Shown: positions 8,154 through 17,215, numbered from the stretch's first letter. The stretch is 64,000 nt of DNA from Acinetobacter lwoffii (GCF_029024105.1 NZ_CP118963.1:1550001-1614000); one strand, 5' to 3'. The notes: generated by a model not told the origin, from the letters alone. Numbers and translations are program-made.

Positions 8154-9674
8154 ATGAGTATTCGGATTCAGAAAATCGGCATTATTGGTGTAGGCACGAT
8201 GGGTGCAGGTATTGCCCAGATCGCGATTCAGTCTGGTCATGATGTGGTACTGTTTGATGCCAAAGAAGGGGCAGCCGAACAGGCACAGGACAAACTGGCC
8301 AAAACATTAAATACCTTGGCAGATAAAGGAAAATTCAGCCATGAAAAAGCCGCTGAAGATATTTCTCATCTGTCGACTGCGCAGCAGCTAGAAGACTTGA
8401 AAGATTGTGACTTGATTGTTGAAGCGATTATTGAAAATCTGGAAATCAAGCAAAAACTGATGCAGCAACTGGAAGGAATGATAAAACCAGAAGCGATTCT
8501 GGCATCCAATACCTCTTCATTGTCGATCAGTGCAATCGCTGCCAACTGTGAGCAGCCAGAACGTGTTGCCGGTTATCACTTCTTTAATCCGGTCCCACTC
8601 ATGAAAGTGGTCGAAGTGATTGAAGGCTTTAACACCCGTGCTGACATTATTGAAGCATTAACCCAGCTCTCGACTAAAATGGGCCATCGTCCGGTCAAAG
8701 CTAAAGATACGCCAGGGTTTATCATTAACCATGCCGGCCGTGCTTTTGGTAGCGAAGCCTATGCAATTCTGAATGAAAATGTCACACCATTTTATGATAT
8801 TGACAGGATCTACCGTGACGGAATCGGTTTCAAGATGGGGCCGTTTGAATTAGGTGATCTGACCGGTATGGATGTCTCGCACCCGGTGAGTGAATCGATT
8901 TATCATCAGTATTATGAAGAAGCACGTTACCGTCCAAGCGTGATTACCCGTCAGCGTTTTATTGCCAAGCAGTTAGGTCGTAAAACCGGTAAAGGTTTTT
9001 ATGATTACACTTCGGGTAGCAAAGTAGGTGATGTGGCTCCAACCTTGGTTGAAAAGCTGGATCAATATCCATCGGTTTGGTTAGGTACAGAATATAGCGA
9101 AGACCGTCAGGCGCTTGAGCAATATCTGCAGCAGTTCAATATTCAGATCGAGCAAACAGAAGCACCTTCAGCAAATGCTTTAATTCTGATTGCCACTTAT
9201 GGCGAAGATGCAACTTCAGCAGCAGTCCGCTATCAGGTGTCTCCGCAGCAAGTAGTCTGTATTGATCTGCTTTACGGTCTGAATAAACACCGTACTTTAA
9301 TGCCAACGTTTGTGACCAAAGCTGAACTGATAAAAGCAGCCCAATCGATTTTCAATCTGGATGGTGTGACCGCCAGTGTAATTCAGGAAAGCGTCGGCTT
9401 TGTGGCTCAACGTGCTTTGGCAATGATTGTGAATCTCGGCTGTGATATTGCCCAGCAAGGCGTTGCAACGGTGGAAGATATCAATATCGCGGTGAAATTA
9501 GGCCTTGGCTATCCATATGGCCCAATTGAGTGGGGGGATGTGCTGGGAGCTGAAAAAATCCTGAAAATTCTGGATCGCATGACTGCGATTACCCGTGACC
9601 AGCGTTACCGTCCAAGTCCTTGGTTGCGTCGCCGTGTTCAGCTTGGTCTACCACTTGTTCATACAACACATTAA
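8154..9674 (+). CDS. 3-hydroxyacyl-CoA dehydrogenase (PaaH/PaaC-like)
   Basis: A 506-residue NAD-dependent dehydrogenase. The Rossmann motif GVGTMGAGIAQ is at about 12-22, the catalytic His lies in GYHFFNPVPLMKVVEV, and PGFIINHAGRAF follows. The C-terminal part contains a second 3HCDH helical domain (IQESVGFVAQRALAMIVN... GYPYGPIEWGD), the length and duplication typical of PaaH/PaaC-type enzymes rather than short HbdA types. It oxidises a 3-hydroxyacyl-CoA to the 3-oxo ester between the hydratase (2-base gap upstream) and the thiolase (25-base gap downstream). PaaH acts on 3-hydroxyadipyl-CoA; the same substrate here is an inference from the type of thiolase that follows. Confidence 0.9.
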   Translation: MSIRIQKIGIIGVGTMGAGIAQIAIQSGHDVVLFDAKEGAAEQAQDKLAKTLNTLADKGKFSHEKAAEDISHLSTAQQLEDLKDCDLIVEAIIENLEIKQKLMQQLEGMIKPEAILASNTSSLSISAIAANCEQPERVAGYHFFNPVPLMKVVEVIEGFNTRADIIEALTQLSTKMGHRPVKAKDTPGFIINHAGRAFGSEAYAILNENVTPFYDIDRIYRDGIGFKMGPFELGDLTGMDVSHPVSESIYHQYYEEARYRPSVITRQRFIAKQLGRKTGKGFYDYTSGSKVGDVAPTLVEKLDQYPSVWLGTEYSEDRQALEQYLQQFNIQIEQTEAPSANALILIATYGEDATSAAVRYQVSPQQVVCIDLLYGLNKHRTLMPTFVTKAELIKAAQSIFNLDGVTASVIQESVGFVAQRALAMIVNLGCDIAQQGVATVEDINIAVKLGLGYPYGPIEWGDVLGAEKILKILDRMTAITRDQRYRPSPWLRRRVQLGLPLVHTTH

Positions 9675-9699
9675 TTAAAAAGTTAAAGGAATAACACTC

Positions 9700-10911
9700 A
9701 TGTTAAATGCATATATTTATGATGGTTTACGTTCACCAATCGGTCGTCATGCAGGAAGTCTGGCAAGCGTACGTCCAGATGATCTGGCAGCGACCGTAAT
9801 TAAAAACCTGCTGGAAAAAACCGGTATTCCGGCAGCAGATGTAGAAGATGTAATCTTTGGGAGTACCAATCAGGCCGGTGAAGACAGCCGTAATGTGGCA
9901 CGTTTTGCAGCATTGTTAGCGGGTATGCCGGTAACAGTTCCGGGGCAGACGGTAAACCGCTTATGTGCATCAGGTCTCGGTGCTGTGATTGATTCGGCAC
10001 GTGCCATCACTGCAGGCGAAGGCGAGTTGTACATTGCTGGTGGCGTAGAAAGTATGACCCGCGCGCCTTTTGTGATGGGCAAAGCAGAAAGTGCTTATTC
10101 ACGTGATGCCAAAATTTATGACACCACGATTGGTACCCGTTTCCCGAACCGTAAATTTACGGATCAGTTTGGCGCGCACAGTATGCCTGAAACAGGTGAT
10201 AACGTGGCTGAAGAATTCGGTATTAGCCGTGAACAGGCTGACACCTTTGCCGCTGCATCACAGGCAAAATATCAGGCAGCGAAAGAGGCAGGTTTCTTTG
10301 AAGGTGAAATTACCCCGATTGAAGTTTCTCAAGGACGCAAATTGCCGCCTAAACAAATTACTGAGGATGAGCATCCACGTGCATCTTCAACATTTGAAGC
10401 TTTATCCAAGTTAAAACCGCTATTTGAAGGTGGTGTAGTAACAGCGGGTAATGCATCAGGAATCAATGACGGCGCTGCAGCACTGATTATCGGCAGTGAA
10501 AAAGTTCAGGAACAGTATGGCTTAAAACCTTTGGCTCGTATCCTGTCTTCTGCAGCCGCTGGCATTGAGCCACGCATCATGGGTGCAGGCCCAATTGAAG
10601 CGATTAAAAAGGCAGTACAACGTGCTGGTTTGACGCTAGACGATATGGATATCATCGAGATTAATGAAGCCTTTGCCAGTCAGGTATTATCTTGCCTGAA
10701 AGGTCTGGATGTCGCTTTGGATGATCCGCGTGTTAATCCAAATGGTGGTGCGATTGCCATTGGTCATCCACTGGGCTGTTCGGGTGCGCGTTTGGCTTTA
10801 ACCGTTGCACGTCAGTTACAGCGTACCGGTAAAAAATATGCCGTGATTAGTCTGTGTATCGGTCTGGGTCAAGGCTTGGCGATGGTGATTGAAAACCCTG
10901 AAGCTGCATAA
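9700..10911 (+). CDS. Acetyl-CoA acyltransferase, 3-oxoadipyl-CoA thiolase type
   Basis: A 403-residue thiolase that cleaves a 3-oxoacyl-CoA with CoA. The nucleophile is Cys89 in NRLCASGLGAV, His356 is in IAIGHPLGCSGAR, and Cys386 is in SLCIGLGQG. The sequence closely follows the PcaF/PaaJ subgroup (VPGQTVNRLCASGLGAV, IYDTTIGTRFPN), whose members form succinyl-CoA plus acetyl-CoA from 3-oxoadipyl-CoA. This is the best clue that the island ends in a C6 dicarboxylyl-CoA. RBS AAAGGAATAAC precedes the ATG. It is the last gene of the operon, followed by a terminator. A generic FadA role is possible but the motifs fit PcaF better. Confidence 0.92.
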   Translation: MLNAYIYDGLRSPIGRHAGSLASVRPDDLAATVIKNLLEKTGIPAADVEDVIFGSTNQAGEDSRNVARFAALLAGMPVTVPGQTVNRLCASGLGAVIDSARAITAGEGELYIAGGVESMTRAPFVMGKAESAYSRDAKIYDTTIGTRFPNRKFTDQFGAHSMPETGDNVAEEFGISREQADTFAAASQAKYQAAKEAGFFEGEITPIEVSQGRKLPPKQITEDEHPRASSTFEALSKLKPLFEGGVVTAGNASGINDGAAALIIGSEKVQEQYGLKPLARILSSAAAGIEPRIMGAGPIEAIKKAVQRAGLTLDDMDIIEINEAFASQVLSCLKGLDVALDDPRVNPNGGAIAIGHPLGCSGARLALTVARQLQRTGKKYAVISLCIGLGQGLAMVIENPEAA

Positions 10912-10930
10912 CAGCTTAAGTAATCGCCTT

Positions 10931-10966
10931 AATGCCATGTATATATGATATGCATGGCATTTTTTA
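10931..10966 (+). terminator. Rho-independent terminator of the hydratase-dehydrogenase-thiolase operon
   Basis: A perfect 9-bp stem AATGCCATG/CATGGCATT is followed by a T-run at 10961-10965. Confidence 0.88.
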
Positions 10967-10979
10967 TTGGGATTTTTTT

Positions 10980-11012
10980 AAAAATAAAAAAATCCCTGCA
11001 CATACAGGGATT
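10980..11012 (-). terminator. Rho-independent terminator of the thioesterase gene
   Basis: An 8-bp stem AATCCCTG/CAGGGATT with a 6-base loop. On the minus strand it is followed by a T-rich tract (complement of AAAATAAAAAAA), the correct side for the gene ending at 11032. Confidence 0.85.
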
Positions 11013-11031
11013 GATTACATCAGTGTAATGA

Positions 11032-11475
11032 TTACTTACGACCAGTGACTAATAATGTTGCCGACCCAAAGGCATAAACTTTACCTTCTTTATCGATAAT
11101 TCTGCCTTCTGAGGTCAGTACATTGCGTCCTATCCGGATAACTTCACCAATAGCTGTATAGGTTTCGCCACTTTTCATCGCTTTCAGCATTTTTACATTC
11201 AGGTCAATGGTCGAGAAACTAATACCTGCATCTACTGTCGTATGCACGGCAGCGCCAGTGGCACTATCTAGAACCGTCGCACAAAAGCCGCCATGAATTC
11301 CACCCTGTAAATTGTAATGGCGCTGATCAGGACGCACCTCATATTCCACATAGTTTTCGCGCACCAAGGTCAGACGCATGGGAATAATTTCACTCATGGC
11401 TGAGCTGGGTATTTCCCCATTTTTAATTGCGGTAAGATATTCAAGTCCGTTTAATTGTGATGTGGGCATATCCAC
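11032..11475 (-). CDS. PaaI-type hotdog acyl-CoA thioesterase
   Basis: A 147-residue single hotdog domain of the PaaI/YdiI group. The loop NLQGGIHGGFCATVLDSATGAA carries the HGG turn and the catalytic Asp on the long helix, and SFSTIDLNVKMLKA forms the beta-sheet edge. It probably hydrolyses dead-end aryl- or acyl-CoA esters and frees CoA, as PaaI does for the phenylacetate pathway; the substrate is unknown. It is transcribed alone, divergently from the aldolase gene, and the shared 104-base spacer contains a copy of the island palindrome, so it is probably co-regulated. RBS AAGGAGTG lies just upstream of its ATG. Confidence 0.88.
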   Translation of the reverse strand: MDMPTSQLNGLEYLTAIKNGEIPSSAMSEIIPMRLTLVRENYVEYEVRPDQRHYNLQGGIHGGFCATVLDSATGAAVHTTVDAGISFSTIDLNVKMLKAMKSGETYTAIGEVIRIGRNVLTSEGRIIDKEGKVYAFGSATLLVTGRK

Positions 11476-11491
11476 TCCTTGTAACGATTTA

Positions 11492-11506
11492 TTTCGCTTT
11501 ATGAAA
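11492..11506. promoter_or_regulatory. Putative operator, copy 3 of the island palindrome
   Basis: TTTCGCTTTATGAAA, with intact TTTC and GAAA arms, lies between the divergent thioesterase and aldolase genes, 17 bases before the thioesterase ATG. Confidence 0.6.
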
Positions 11507-11579
11507 TAACATTCTGTTTTTCTGGAATTATGATATAACAGATAATGATCGAAATGCTATATTTTTCCAGGATGGAACG

Positions 11580-12335
11580 ATGACAATAAAAAATCTCGTC
11601 ACAGATGCCGAGTGGCAGGCACGTTGTGAACTCGCAGCGCTTTATCGCATTATCGCGCATTACCGGATGACGGACCTGATTGATACTCACATCAGTTTAA
11701 GAGTCCCTGATCAGCCTGACTGTTTTCTGATTAATCAGTATGGTATCGCTTTTGAAAAAATGTGTGCCTCAACGCTGGTCAAGATTAATCATGAAGGGCA
11801 AGTGGTAGAAAGCTATGAACAGGACAAGCCGGTGAATATGGCTGGCTTCGTCATCCACTCCGCAATTCATGAAGCACATGCTCATCTGAACTGTGTCATT
11901 CATACGCATACCGCAGATGGCATAGCAGTTTCTGCACAGAAACACGGACTTCTTCCCATTTCCCAGCATGCGCTGAAATTTTATCAGCAGGTGGCCTATC
12001 ACGAATATGAAGGCGTGGCACTGTCAACAGATGAGCAGGAGCGCCTGATTCAGGACCTGGGCGGCCATCGCGCCATGATTTTACGCAATCACGGACTTTT
12101 AACGGCTGGCGAAACGATTGCACGGGCTTTTCATGAAATCTATTTTCTGGAACGTGCCTGTCAGGCGCAGGTGAAGGCCTTAAGTGGCGGTGCCGAACTG
12201 TATTATCCAGCAGAAGAAGTCCGAATTAAAACTGCCAAGCAGTTCGCAAGTCCTTTAGTTGAACCGATTTTACAGCGTGCCTGGCAGGCCGCTTTGTCTT
12301 TGATTGAGCATCAATATACGGAGTATGCATCATGA
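11580..12335 (+). CDS. Class II aldolase/adducin family protein
   Basis: A 251-residue cytosolic protein of the FucA/AraD aldolase fold. Visible are the IDTHISLRVPD segment of the N-terminal active site, the metal-binding HTHTADG at about residue 104, and NHGLLTAG at about 171, which supplies the third His. Members cleave or form aldols, or epimerise or decarboxylate sugar-like acids; the reaction here cannot be read. It overlaps the next gene by ATGA, so it is translationally coupled to a GhrA-like 2-hydroxyacid reductase, and the crotonase and flavoenzyme follow in the same direction. Coupling an aldolase to a glyoxylate/pyruvate-type reductase suggests the aldol fragment is a short 2-oxoacid, which is inference. 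Confidence 0.82.
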   Translation: MTIKNLVTDAEWQARCELAALYRIIAHYRMTDLIDTHISLRVPDQPDCFLINQYGIAFEKMCASTLVKINHEGQVVESYEQDKPVNMAGFVIHSAIHEAHAHLNCVIHTHTADGIAVSAQKHGLLPISQHALKFYQQVAYHEYEGVALSTDEQERLIQDLGGHRAMILRNHGLLTAGETIARAFHEIYFLERACQAQVKALSGGAELYYPAEEVRIKTAKQFASPLVEPILQRAWQAALSLIEHQYTEYAS

Positions 12336-13255
12336 TTGTGATATCCAGTACTGTGCCGAATATTGAAGCAATTCTGGTGAAGTCTTTTCAGAAATATGCA
12401 CCTGCTGGCAGTTTCTGTACAGTGGACAGCCCGGAAGCTGAACAGGCGACCACTGTTGCTGCCTGGTTTCCAGATCTGGAAAAAGTGCAGCAGCTACCAC
12501 AGCTTGGTCTGATTCATTCGATTGCTGCAGGGGTCGAACATTTAAATTTAAACGAGATTAGATCTGACCAGTCAGTCTGCCGGGTACTGGATCCACATCA
12601 TCAAAAAGGCATGTTTGATTATCTGCTCTGGGGCGTGCTGTATTTCCAGCGTTATTTTGACCGCATGATCCAGCAGCAAAAGCAGCAGCTATGGAAACAG
12701 TATCGTCAAAGTTATAGCCATCATATCCAGATTGGGATTATGGGCCTTGGCCATATGGGTGGTTATGTGGCAAAACGTTTTGCCGACATGGGCTATCAGG
12801 TGTCTGGGTGGTCCAATTCCCCAAAAGAGATTGCTCAGGTGAAAAGCTATGTAGGATCAGAACAGCTTTACGAGTTTTTGGCTCAAAGCCAGATCCTGAT
12901 TAATCTGCTACCACTCACGGAAGAAAATACCGGCATTCTTTCTGCTGAATTATTTCAGCAGTTGCCTGAACAGGCGGCATTAATTCATGTCGGAAGGGGG
13001 CAGCATTTAATTGAGCAGGATCTACTCAATGCACTGGATTCCGGCCAGTTACGTGGTGCAATTATCGACGTATTTGAACAGGAGCCATTAGCTGCTGAAC
13101 ATCCATTCTGGCAGCATGAAAAGATCGTAGTTACGCCACATGTCGCCTCACATGCACCCATGTCTGTGGTAGTGGAACAGATTCTGGAAAATGACCGACG
13201 CTTAAATCTCGGGCTGGATTTGTGCCATCAGGTAGATGTCAATAAAGGCTATTAA
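12332..13255 (+). CDS. GhrA-like D-2-hydroxyacid dehydrogenase
   Basis: A 307-residue NAD(P)-dependent dehydrogenase of the glyoxylate/hydroxypyruvate reductase A type. The nucleotide-binding motif GIMGLGHMGG is at about 131-140. The catalytic set is Arg in HVGRGQHL, Glu in DVFEQEPL and His in TPHVASH. It would reduce glyoxylate, hydroxypyruvate or another 2-oxoacid. The start codon overlaps the aldolase stop (ATGA at 12332-12335). There is no canonical glyoxylate pathway nearby within the island, so its natural substrate may be the product of the coupled aldolase. Confidence 0.85.
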   Translation: MIVISSTVPNIEAILVKSFQKYAPAGSFCTVDSPEAEQATTVAAWFPDLEKVQQLPQLGLIHSIAAGVEHLNLNEIRSDQSVCRVLDPHHQKGMFDYLLWGVLYFQRYFDRMIQQQKQQLWKQYRQSYSHHIQIGIMGLGHMGGYVAKRFADMGYQVSGWSNSPKEIAQVKSYVGSEQLYEFLAQSQILINLLPLTEENTGILSAELFQQLPEQAALIHVGRGQHLIEQDLLNALDSGQLRGAIIDVFEQEPLAAEHPFWQHEKIVVTPHVASHAPMSVVVEQILENDRRLNLGLDLCHQVDVNKGY

Positions 13256-13289
13256 TTGTAGGGATACAGGCAAAAAAATAAGGAAATTG

Positions 13290-14081
13290 ATGATGTGGGA
13301 AACGATTCAAACTCAGGTTCAGCAAGGCGTCGCAACCTTAAGCTTTAACCGTCCGGATTCACTCAACAGTTTTAACCGGCAAATGCATGAGGAAGTGCAG
13401 CAGGTGCTGAAAAACTGGAATACAGATCCGGATATTCGAGTGATTGTGATTCGCGGCAAAGGCCGGGCGTTTTCAGCGGGACAGGATTTAAAAGAACGTG
13501 CTGGACAGCTCGGCAATGTGCCTTTGCCACCGCAAGGCTCGCTGGCCAAATACTATAATCCCTTGATTAATCTGATCCGCCAGAGTCCCAAACCGGTAAT
13601 CGCAGCAGTGAATGGTGTGGCTGCTGGTGCAGGTGCCAATATCGCGCTGGCCTGTGATCTGGTCATTGCCAAGGAAAGTGCCCGATTTATTCAGGCTTTT
13701 TCTAAAATTGGCTTGATTCCTGATGCCGGTGGCACCTGGATGTTGCCACGTTTAATCGGTTATGCACGTGCCATGGCATTCACTTTTCTGGGGGAACCTG
13801 TACATGCCAAAGAGGCTGCTGAAATGGGCATGATCTGGAAAATGCTTCCAGATACAGAATTTGATGCTTATATCGACGACATTGCACAGCAATTAGCTCA
13901 ACAGCCGACTTATGCGCTGGCTTTAACCAAACAGGCCTTGCAACGCAGTGCTGAAAATAACATGGACCAGCAACTGGAGCTGGAACAAAACCTGCAATAT
14001 CTGGCTCTGAGCAGTCAGGACTATAAAGAAGGTGTCCAGGCTTTTGTCGAAAAACGCCCTGCACAATTTACCGGATGCTAA
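13290..14081 (+). CDS. Crotonase-family enoyl-CoA isomerase/hydratase (PaaG-like)
   Basis: A 263-residue crotonase. It differs from the two Glu-type hydratases in this window: GAGANIALACDLV lacks the Glu of GGxELA, and FSKIGLIPDAGGTWMLPRL carries Asp as in PaaG and related isomerases. That suggests double-bond shift or ring-type isomerisation rather than simple hydration. It ends FVEKRPAQFTG. The start is placed at 13290 because AAGGAA at 13280-13285 precedes the ATGATG pair (13293 is equally possible); the longer frame from 13236 overlaps the reductase gene and lacks a ribosome site. The flavoenzyme gene follows 11 bases later. Confidence 0.88.
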   Translation: MMWETIQTQVQQGVATLSFNRPDSLNSFNRQMHEEVQQVLKNWNTDPDIRVIVIRGKGRAFSAGQDLKERAGQLGNVPLPPQGSLAKYYNPLINLIRQSPKPVIAAVNGVAAGAGANIALACDLVIAKESARFIQAFSKIGLIPDAGGTWMLPRLIGYARAMAFTFLGEPVHAKEAAEMGMIWKMLPDTEFDAYIDDIAQQLAQQPTYALALTKQALQRSAENNMDQQLELEQNLQYLALSSQDYKEGVQAFVEKRPAQFTGC

Positions 14082-14092
14082 GGAGAGCATTT

Positions 14093-15073
14093 ATGAAAAT
14101 TCAGACCCGTATTACCGAGCTTTTAGGCATTCGCTATCCAATTATCCAGGGTGGCATGATGTGGGTCGGTACCGCAGAAATGGCCAGTGCCGTATCTAAT
14201 GCAGGTGGCTTGGGAACATTAACGGCATTGACTCAACCGACGCCTGAAGCCTTGGTCAAGGAAATTGCACGCTGCCGAGAAATGACCGATCAGCCTTTTG
14301 CGGTCAATCTGACTTTATTGCCCGCTGTGAATCCGCCGCCATATGCAGAATACCGACAGGCGATCATTGAAAGCGGTATCAAAATCGTAGAAACAGCAGG
14401 CAACAAGCCACATGAACATATTGAGGCGTTTAAGCAACACGGCATTATTGTCATTCATAAATGTACTTCCGTCCGTCATGCGCTTTCAGCACAAAGAATC
14501 GGTGCGGATATCATTTCGATTGATGGTTTTGAATGTGCGGGCCATCCGGGTGAAGACGATATTCCTGGCCTGATTTTAATTCCTGCCGCTGCGGATCAGC
14601 TTACTGTGCCGATTGTGGCCAGTGGCGGTTTTGCTGATGGCCGTGGTCTGGTCGCAGCTTTGGCTTTAGGTGCTGAAGGCATCAATATGGGTACACGCTT
14701 TTGTGCCACTAAGGAAGCGCCGATCCATTCAAACATCAAACAGTTCTATGTCGATAATGATGAAAGGGCGACACATCTGCTGTATCGACAGTTCAGGAAT
14801 ACTACCCGTGTTGCCAAAAATGCGGTATCTGATCTTGTGGTGAAAATGAGTGAAGATCCAAACCTGCAATTTGAACAGATTCGTCCCTATGTCAGCGGTT
14901 TAAAAGGCAAGCTCGCTTTAGAAAATGGCGATATTGATGCTGGTGTACTGACTGCAGGTCAAGTGATGGGATTGATTCATGACATTCCGACTTGTCAGGC
15001 GCTGATCGAAAATATCATGCAGGAGGCAGAGCAGATTGTTCAGCAACGTTTAGCTCAATTTTTTCCACGTTAA
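14093..15073 (+). CDS. NMO-family FMN flavoenzyme (nitronate monooxygenase / IpdC-like)
   Basis: A 326-residue TIM-barrel flavoprotein of the 2-nitropropane dioxygenase/NMO family. Visible are IQGGMMWVG at the N-terminus, the phosphate-binding VASGGFADGRG and GTRFCATKE, and the His in FECAGHPGEDD. It starts at 14093, where AAGGAGAG precedes the ATG; an upstream in-frame ATG inside the crotonase gene is not needed. Relatives annotated this way include true nitronate monooxygenases and also CoA-thioester flavoreductases such as IpdC of steroid-ring catabolism. The C-terminal pattern (VSGLKGK...GDIDAGVLTAGQV) reminds me of the latter, and CoA-linked neighbours on both sides favour that reading, without proving it. 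A terminator follows. Confidence 0.8.
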   Translation: MKIQTRITELLGIRYPIIQGGMMWVGTAEMASAVSNAGGLGTLTALTQPTPEALVKEIARCREMTDQPFAVNLTLLPAVNPPPYAEYRQAIIESGIKIVETAGNKPHEHIEAFKQHGIIVIHKCTSVRHALSAQRIGADIISIDGFECAGHPGEDDIPGLILIPAAADQLTVPIVASGGFADGRGLVAALALGAEGINMGTRFCATKEAPIHSNIKQFYVDNDERATHLLYRQFRNTTRVAKNAVSDLVVKMSEDPNLQFEQIRPYVSGLKGKLALENGDIDAGVLTAGQVMGLIHDIPTCQALIENIMQEAEQIVQQRLAQFFPR

Positions 15074-15099
15074 TCAACTTTAGTGAAGTCGCTGAATAG

Positions 15100-15128
15100 A
15101 AAAGCCATTCCACTATGAATGGCTTTTT
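15100..15128 (+). terminator. Rho-independent terminator after the aldolase-to-flavoenzyme operon
   Basis: An 11-bp stem AAAAGCCATTC/GAATGGCTTTT with a 6-base loop and T-run. Confidence 0.88.
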
Positions 15129-15221
15129 TCATCCTGTATATTTTTTATTTTTAAATGAGAAATTTCATCGAATGACTAGATTTTATTCTTTAAATTATAT
15201 TATAGTGGATTTAAAACATAA

Positions 15222-15236
15222 TTTCGTATTATGAAA
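15222..15236 (+). promoter_or_regulatory. Putative operator, copy 4 of the island palindrome
   Basis: TTTCGTATTATGAAA is the most symmetrical copy (one mismatched pair around the centre), 47 bases before the acyl-CoA dehydrogenase start. Confidence 0.65.
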
Positions 15237-15283
15237 TTAATTGTCATAAATATACAAATTAGAACTCATACAAGGGAATTACG

Positions 15284-17086
15284 ATGAGAAATTATATTGC
15301 GCCATTAAAAGACATGAAGTTTGTCCTGAAAGACCTGTTAAACGTTGAACAGAAATATCAGGGCTATGCAAAATTCGCTGACAAGGTTTCTATGGATATT
15401 ATGGAGCAATATCTGGAAGTCGCTGCGGACTTTTGCCAAAACGAACTTCTACCGATTAATGCGACAGGCGACCAGCAGGGTTGCCGTTTGCAGGATGGCG
15501 TCGTAACCACCCCGGATGGGTTTAAAGCAGCTTATGACAAATATGTAGAACTCGGCTTTACCTCATTAACTGGTGACGAAGCATATGGCGGTCAGGGCTT
15601 CCCGACCTTATACCGTATTGCCATTTCTGAAATTATTACCGCAACGAACTGGTCTTGGGGCATGTACCCAGGCCTGTCCCATGGTGCCATGCGTACTTTA
15701 GAGCACCACGGTAGCGATGAACAGAAACAGAAGTTTCTGGTACCTTTAATTGCAGGCCGCTGGACTGGAACCATGTGCTTGACTGAATCTCATGCCGGTT
15801 CTGACCTAGGTTTAATCCGTACCAAAGCAGTGCCAAATGAAGACGGCAGCTATAGCATCAGTGGCGAGAAAATCTTTATCTCAGCCGGTGAACATGATCT
15901 GGCTGAAAATATCGTGCATATCGTATTGGCACGTTTGCCAGATGCACCTGCGGGAACCAAAGGTATTTCGCTGTTTATTGTGCCGAAATACAATCTGGAT
16001 GAAGCTGGTAATGTGGCTTCCCGTAATGGCGTGGTATGTAGCGCTCTTGAACACAAGATGGGCATTCACGGTAACGCGACCTGTGTGCTGAATTTTGATA
16101 ATGCCAAAGGTTTCCTGATTGGGCCTGAAAATCGCGGCCTAAACTGCATGTTTACCTTTATGAACTCGGCACGTATCGGTACAGCCATTCAAGGCTTGGC
16201 AGCAGCAGAGTCTTCTTACCAGGGGGCATTGGCTTATGCCAAAGACCGTCTGGCGATGCGTTCACTTGAAGGTGCGAAAGCGCCAGACCAGCCTGCAGAT
16301 CCGATTATCGTGCATCCGGCTGTACGTAACATGCTGCTGACTCAAAAGGTGTTTGCAGAAGGTTCACGTGCACTTGCATATTATCTGGCGACCTATGCCG
16401 ATATCGCTGAAGCCACTGACAGCCCGGAAGAAAAGAAAGCAGCTGAAGACCGTCTGGCATTATTAACGCCAATTGCCAAAGCATTAATGACTGAAACCGG
16501 CATAGAAGCAGCTAAACATGGTATGCAGATTTTCGGTGGTCACGGTTATATTGCTGAACATGGCATGGAACAGATTGCCCGTGATGCACGTATTGCCAGC
16601 CTCTATGAAGGAACTACTGAAATTCAGTCCATTGACTTGCTGGCGCGTAAAGTGCTGGGCTCAAAATTGGGTCTGTTGACCGCATTAACCGAGGAAATTC
16701 AAGGCTTTGTAAAAGAACATCAACAACATGCCCAGTTTAGCCAGCAAGTTGCACAAGTCAGCCAGTTGACTGAACAATGGCTGGAATTAACCAGAACCAT
16801 TCAGGAGCAGGCTCAGCAGTCTGCCAATGAAATTGGGGCAGCATCAGTTGACTACCTATATTTCTCTGGTTATGTCGTGTCCGCTTATCTGTGGCTGAAA
16901 ATGGCAATTACTGCGCAGCAGAAAATTGAAGAAGGTAATACTGATCCGTTCTATGCAGCCAAGATCAAAACTGCACAATTCTTCTTTGCACGTATTTTGC
17001 CAAGAACTTCAACCCACTTTGCCAATATTCAGGCAGGTGGTGAAAGCCTGTTTTTACTTGAACCTGAAGAGTTCAAATTCGATTAA
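15284..17086 (+). CDS. Acyl-CoA dehydrogenase, 600-residue DmdC/FadE5-like type
   Basis: A 600-residue FAD enzyme, longer than the usual 380, with an extra C-terminal domain (about 470-595) as in the DmdC/FadE5 group. Visible are MCLTESHAGSDLG and ISGEKIFISAGEHD, the family signatures around FAD, and LYEGTTEIQSIDLLARK with the catalytic base Glu442. It introduces the 2,3 double bond into an acyl-CoA that the hydratases then process. It is a single-gene unit with its own operator copy (15222-15236), RBS AAGGGAATT and terminator. The DmdC group also includes enzymes for medium and branched chains, so the chain type is not fixed. Electron acceptor ETF is expected elsewhere. Confidence 0.9.
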   Translation: MRNYIAPLKDMKFVLKDLLNVEQKYQGYAKFADKVSMDIMEQYLEVAADFCQNELLPINATGDQQGCRLQDGVVTTPDGFKAAYDKYVELGFTSLTGDEAYGGQGFPTLYRIAISEIITATNWSWGMYPGLSHGAMRTLEHHGSDEQKQKFLVPLIAGRWTGTMCLTESHAGSDLGLIRTKAVPNEDGSYSISGEKIFISAGEHDLAENIVHIVLARLPDAPAGTKGISLFIVPKYNLDEAGNVASRNGVVCSALEHKMGIHGNATCVLNFDNAKGFLIGPENRGLNCMFTFMNSARIGTAIQGLAAAESSYQGALAYAKDRLAMRSLEGAKAPDQPADPIIVHPAVRNMLLTQKVFAEGSRALAYYLATYADIAEATDSPEEKKAAEDRLALLTPIAKALMTETGIEAAKHGMQIFGGHGYIAEHGMEQIARDARIASLYEGTTEIQSIDLLARKVLGSKLGLLTALTEEIQGFVKEHQQHAQFSQQVAQVSQLTEQWLELTRTIQEQAQQSANEIGAASVDYLYFSGYVVSAYLWLKMAITAQQKIEEGNTDPFYAAKIKTAQFFFARILPRTSTHFANIQAGGESLFLLEPEEFKFD

Positions 17087-17093
17087 ACCTTTT

Positions 17094-17127
17094 GACCCAC
17101 GATACTCGTGTCGTGGGTCTTTTTTTA
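17094..17127 (+). terminator. Rho-independent terminator of the acyl-CoA dehydrogenase gene
   Basis: A 9-bp stem GACCCACGA/TCGTGGGTC with an 8-base loop and a long T-run. Confidence 0.9.
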
Positions 17128-17215
17128 ATAATTTTTGCATCCTAACCTCATTCAAATATTGAGAGTTATTCTTCGGTATTGAATAAACCATAAAATAACA
17201 AGATCAGGAGTCTAT

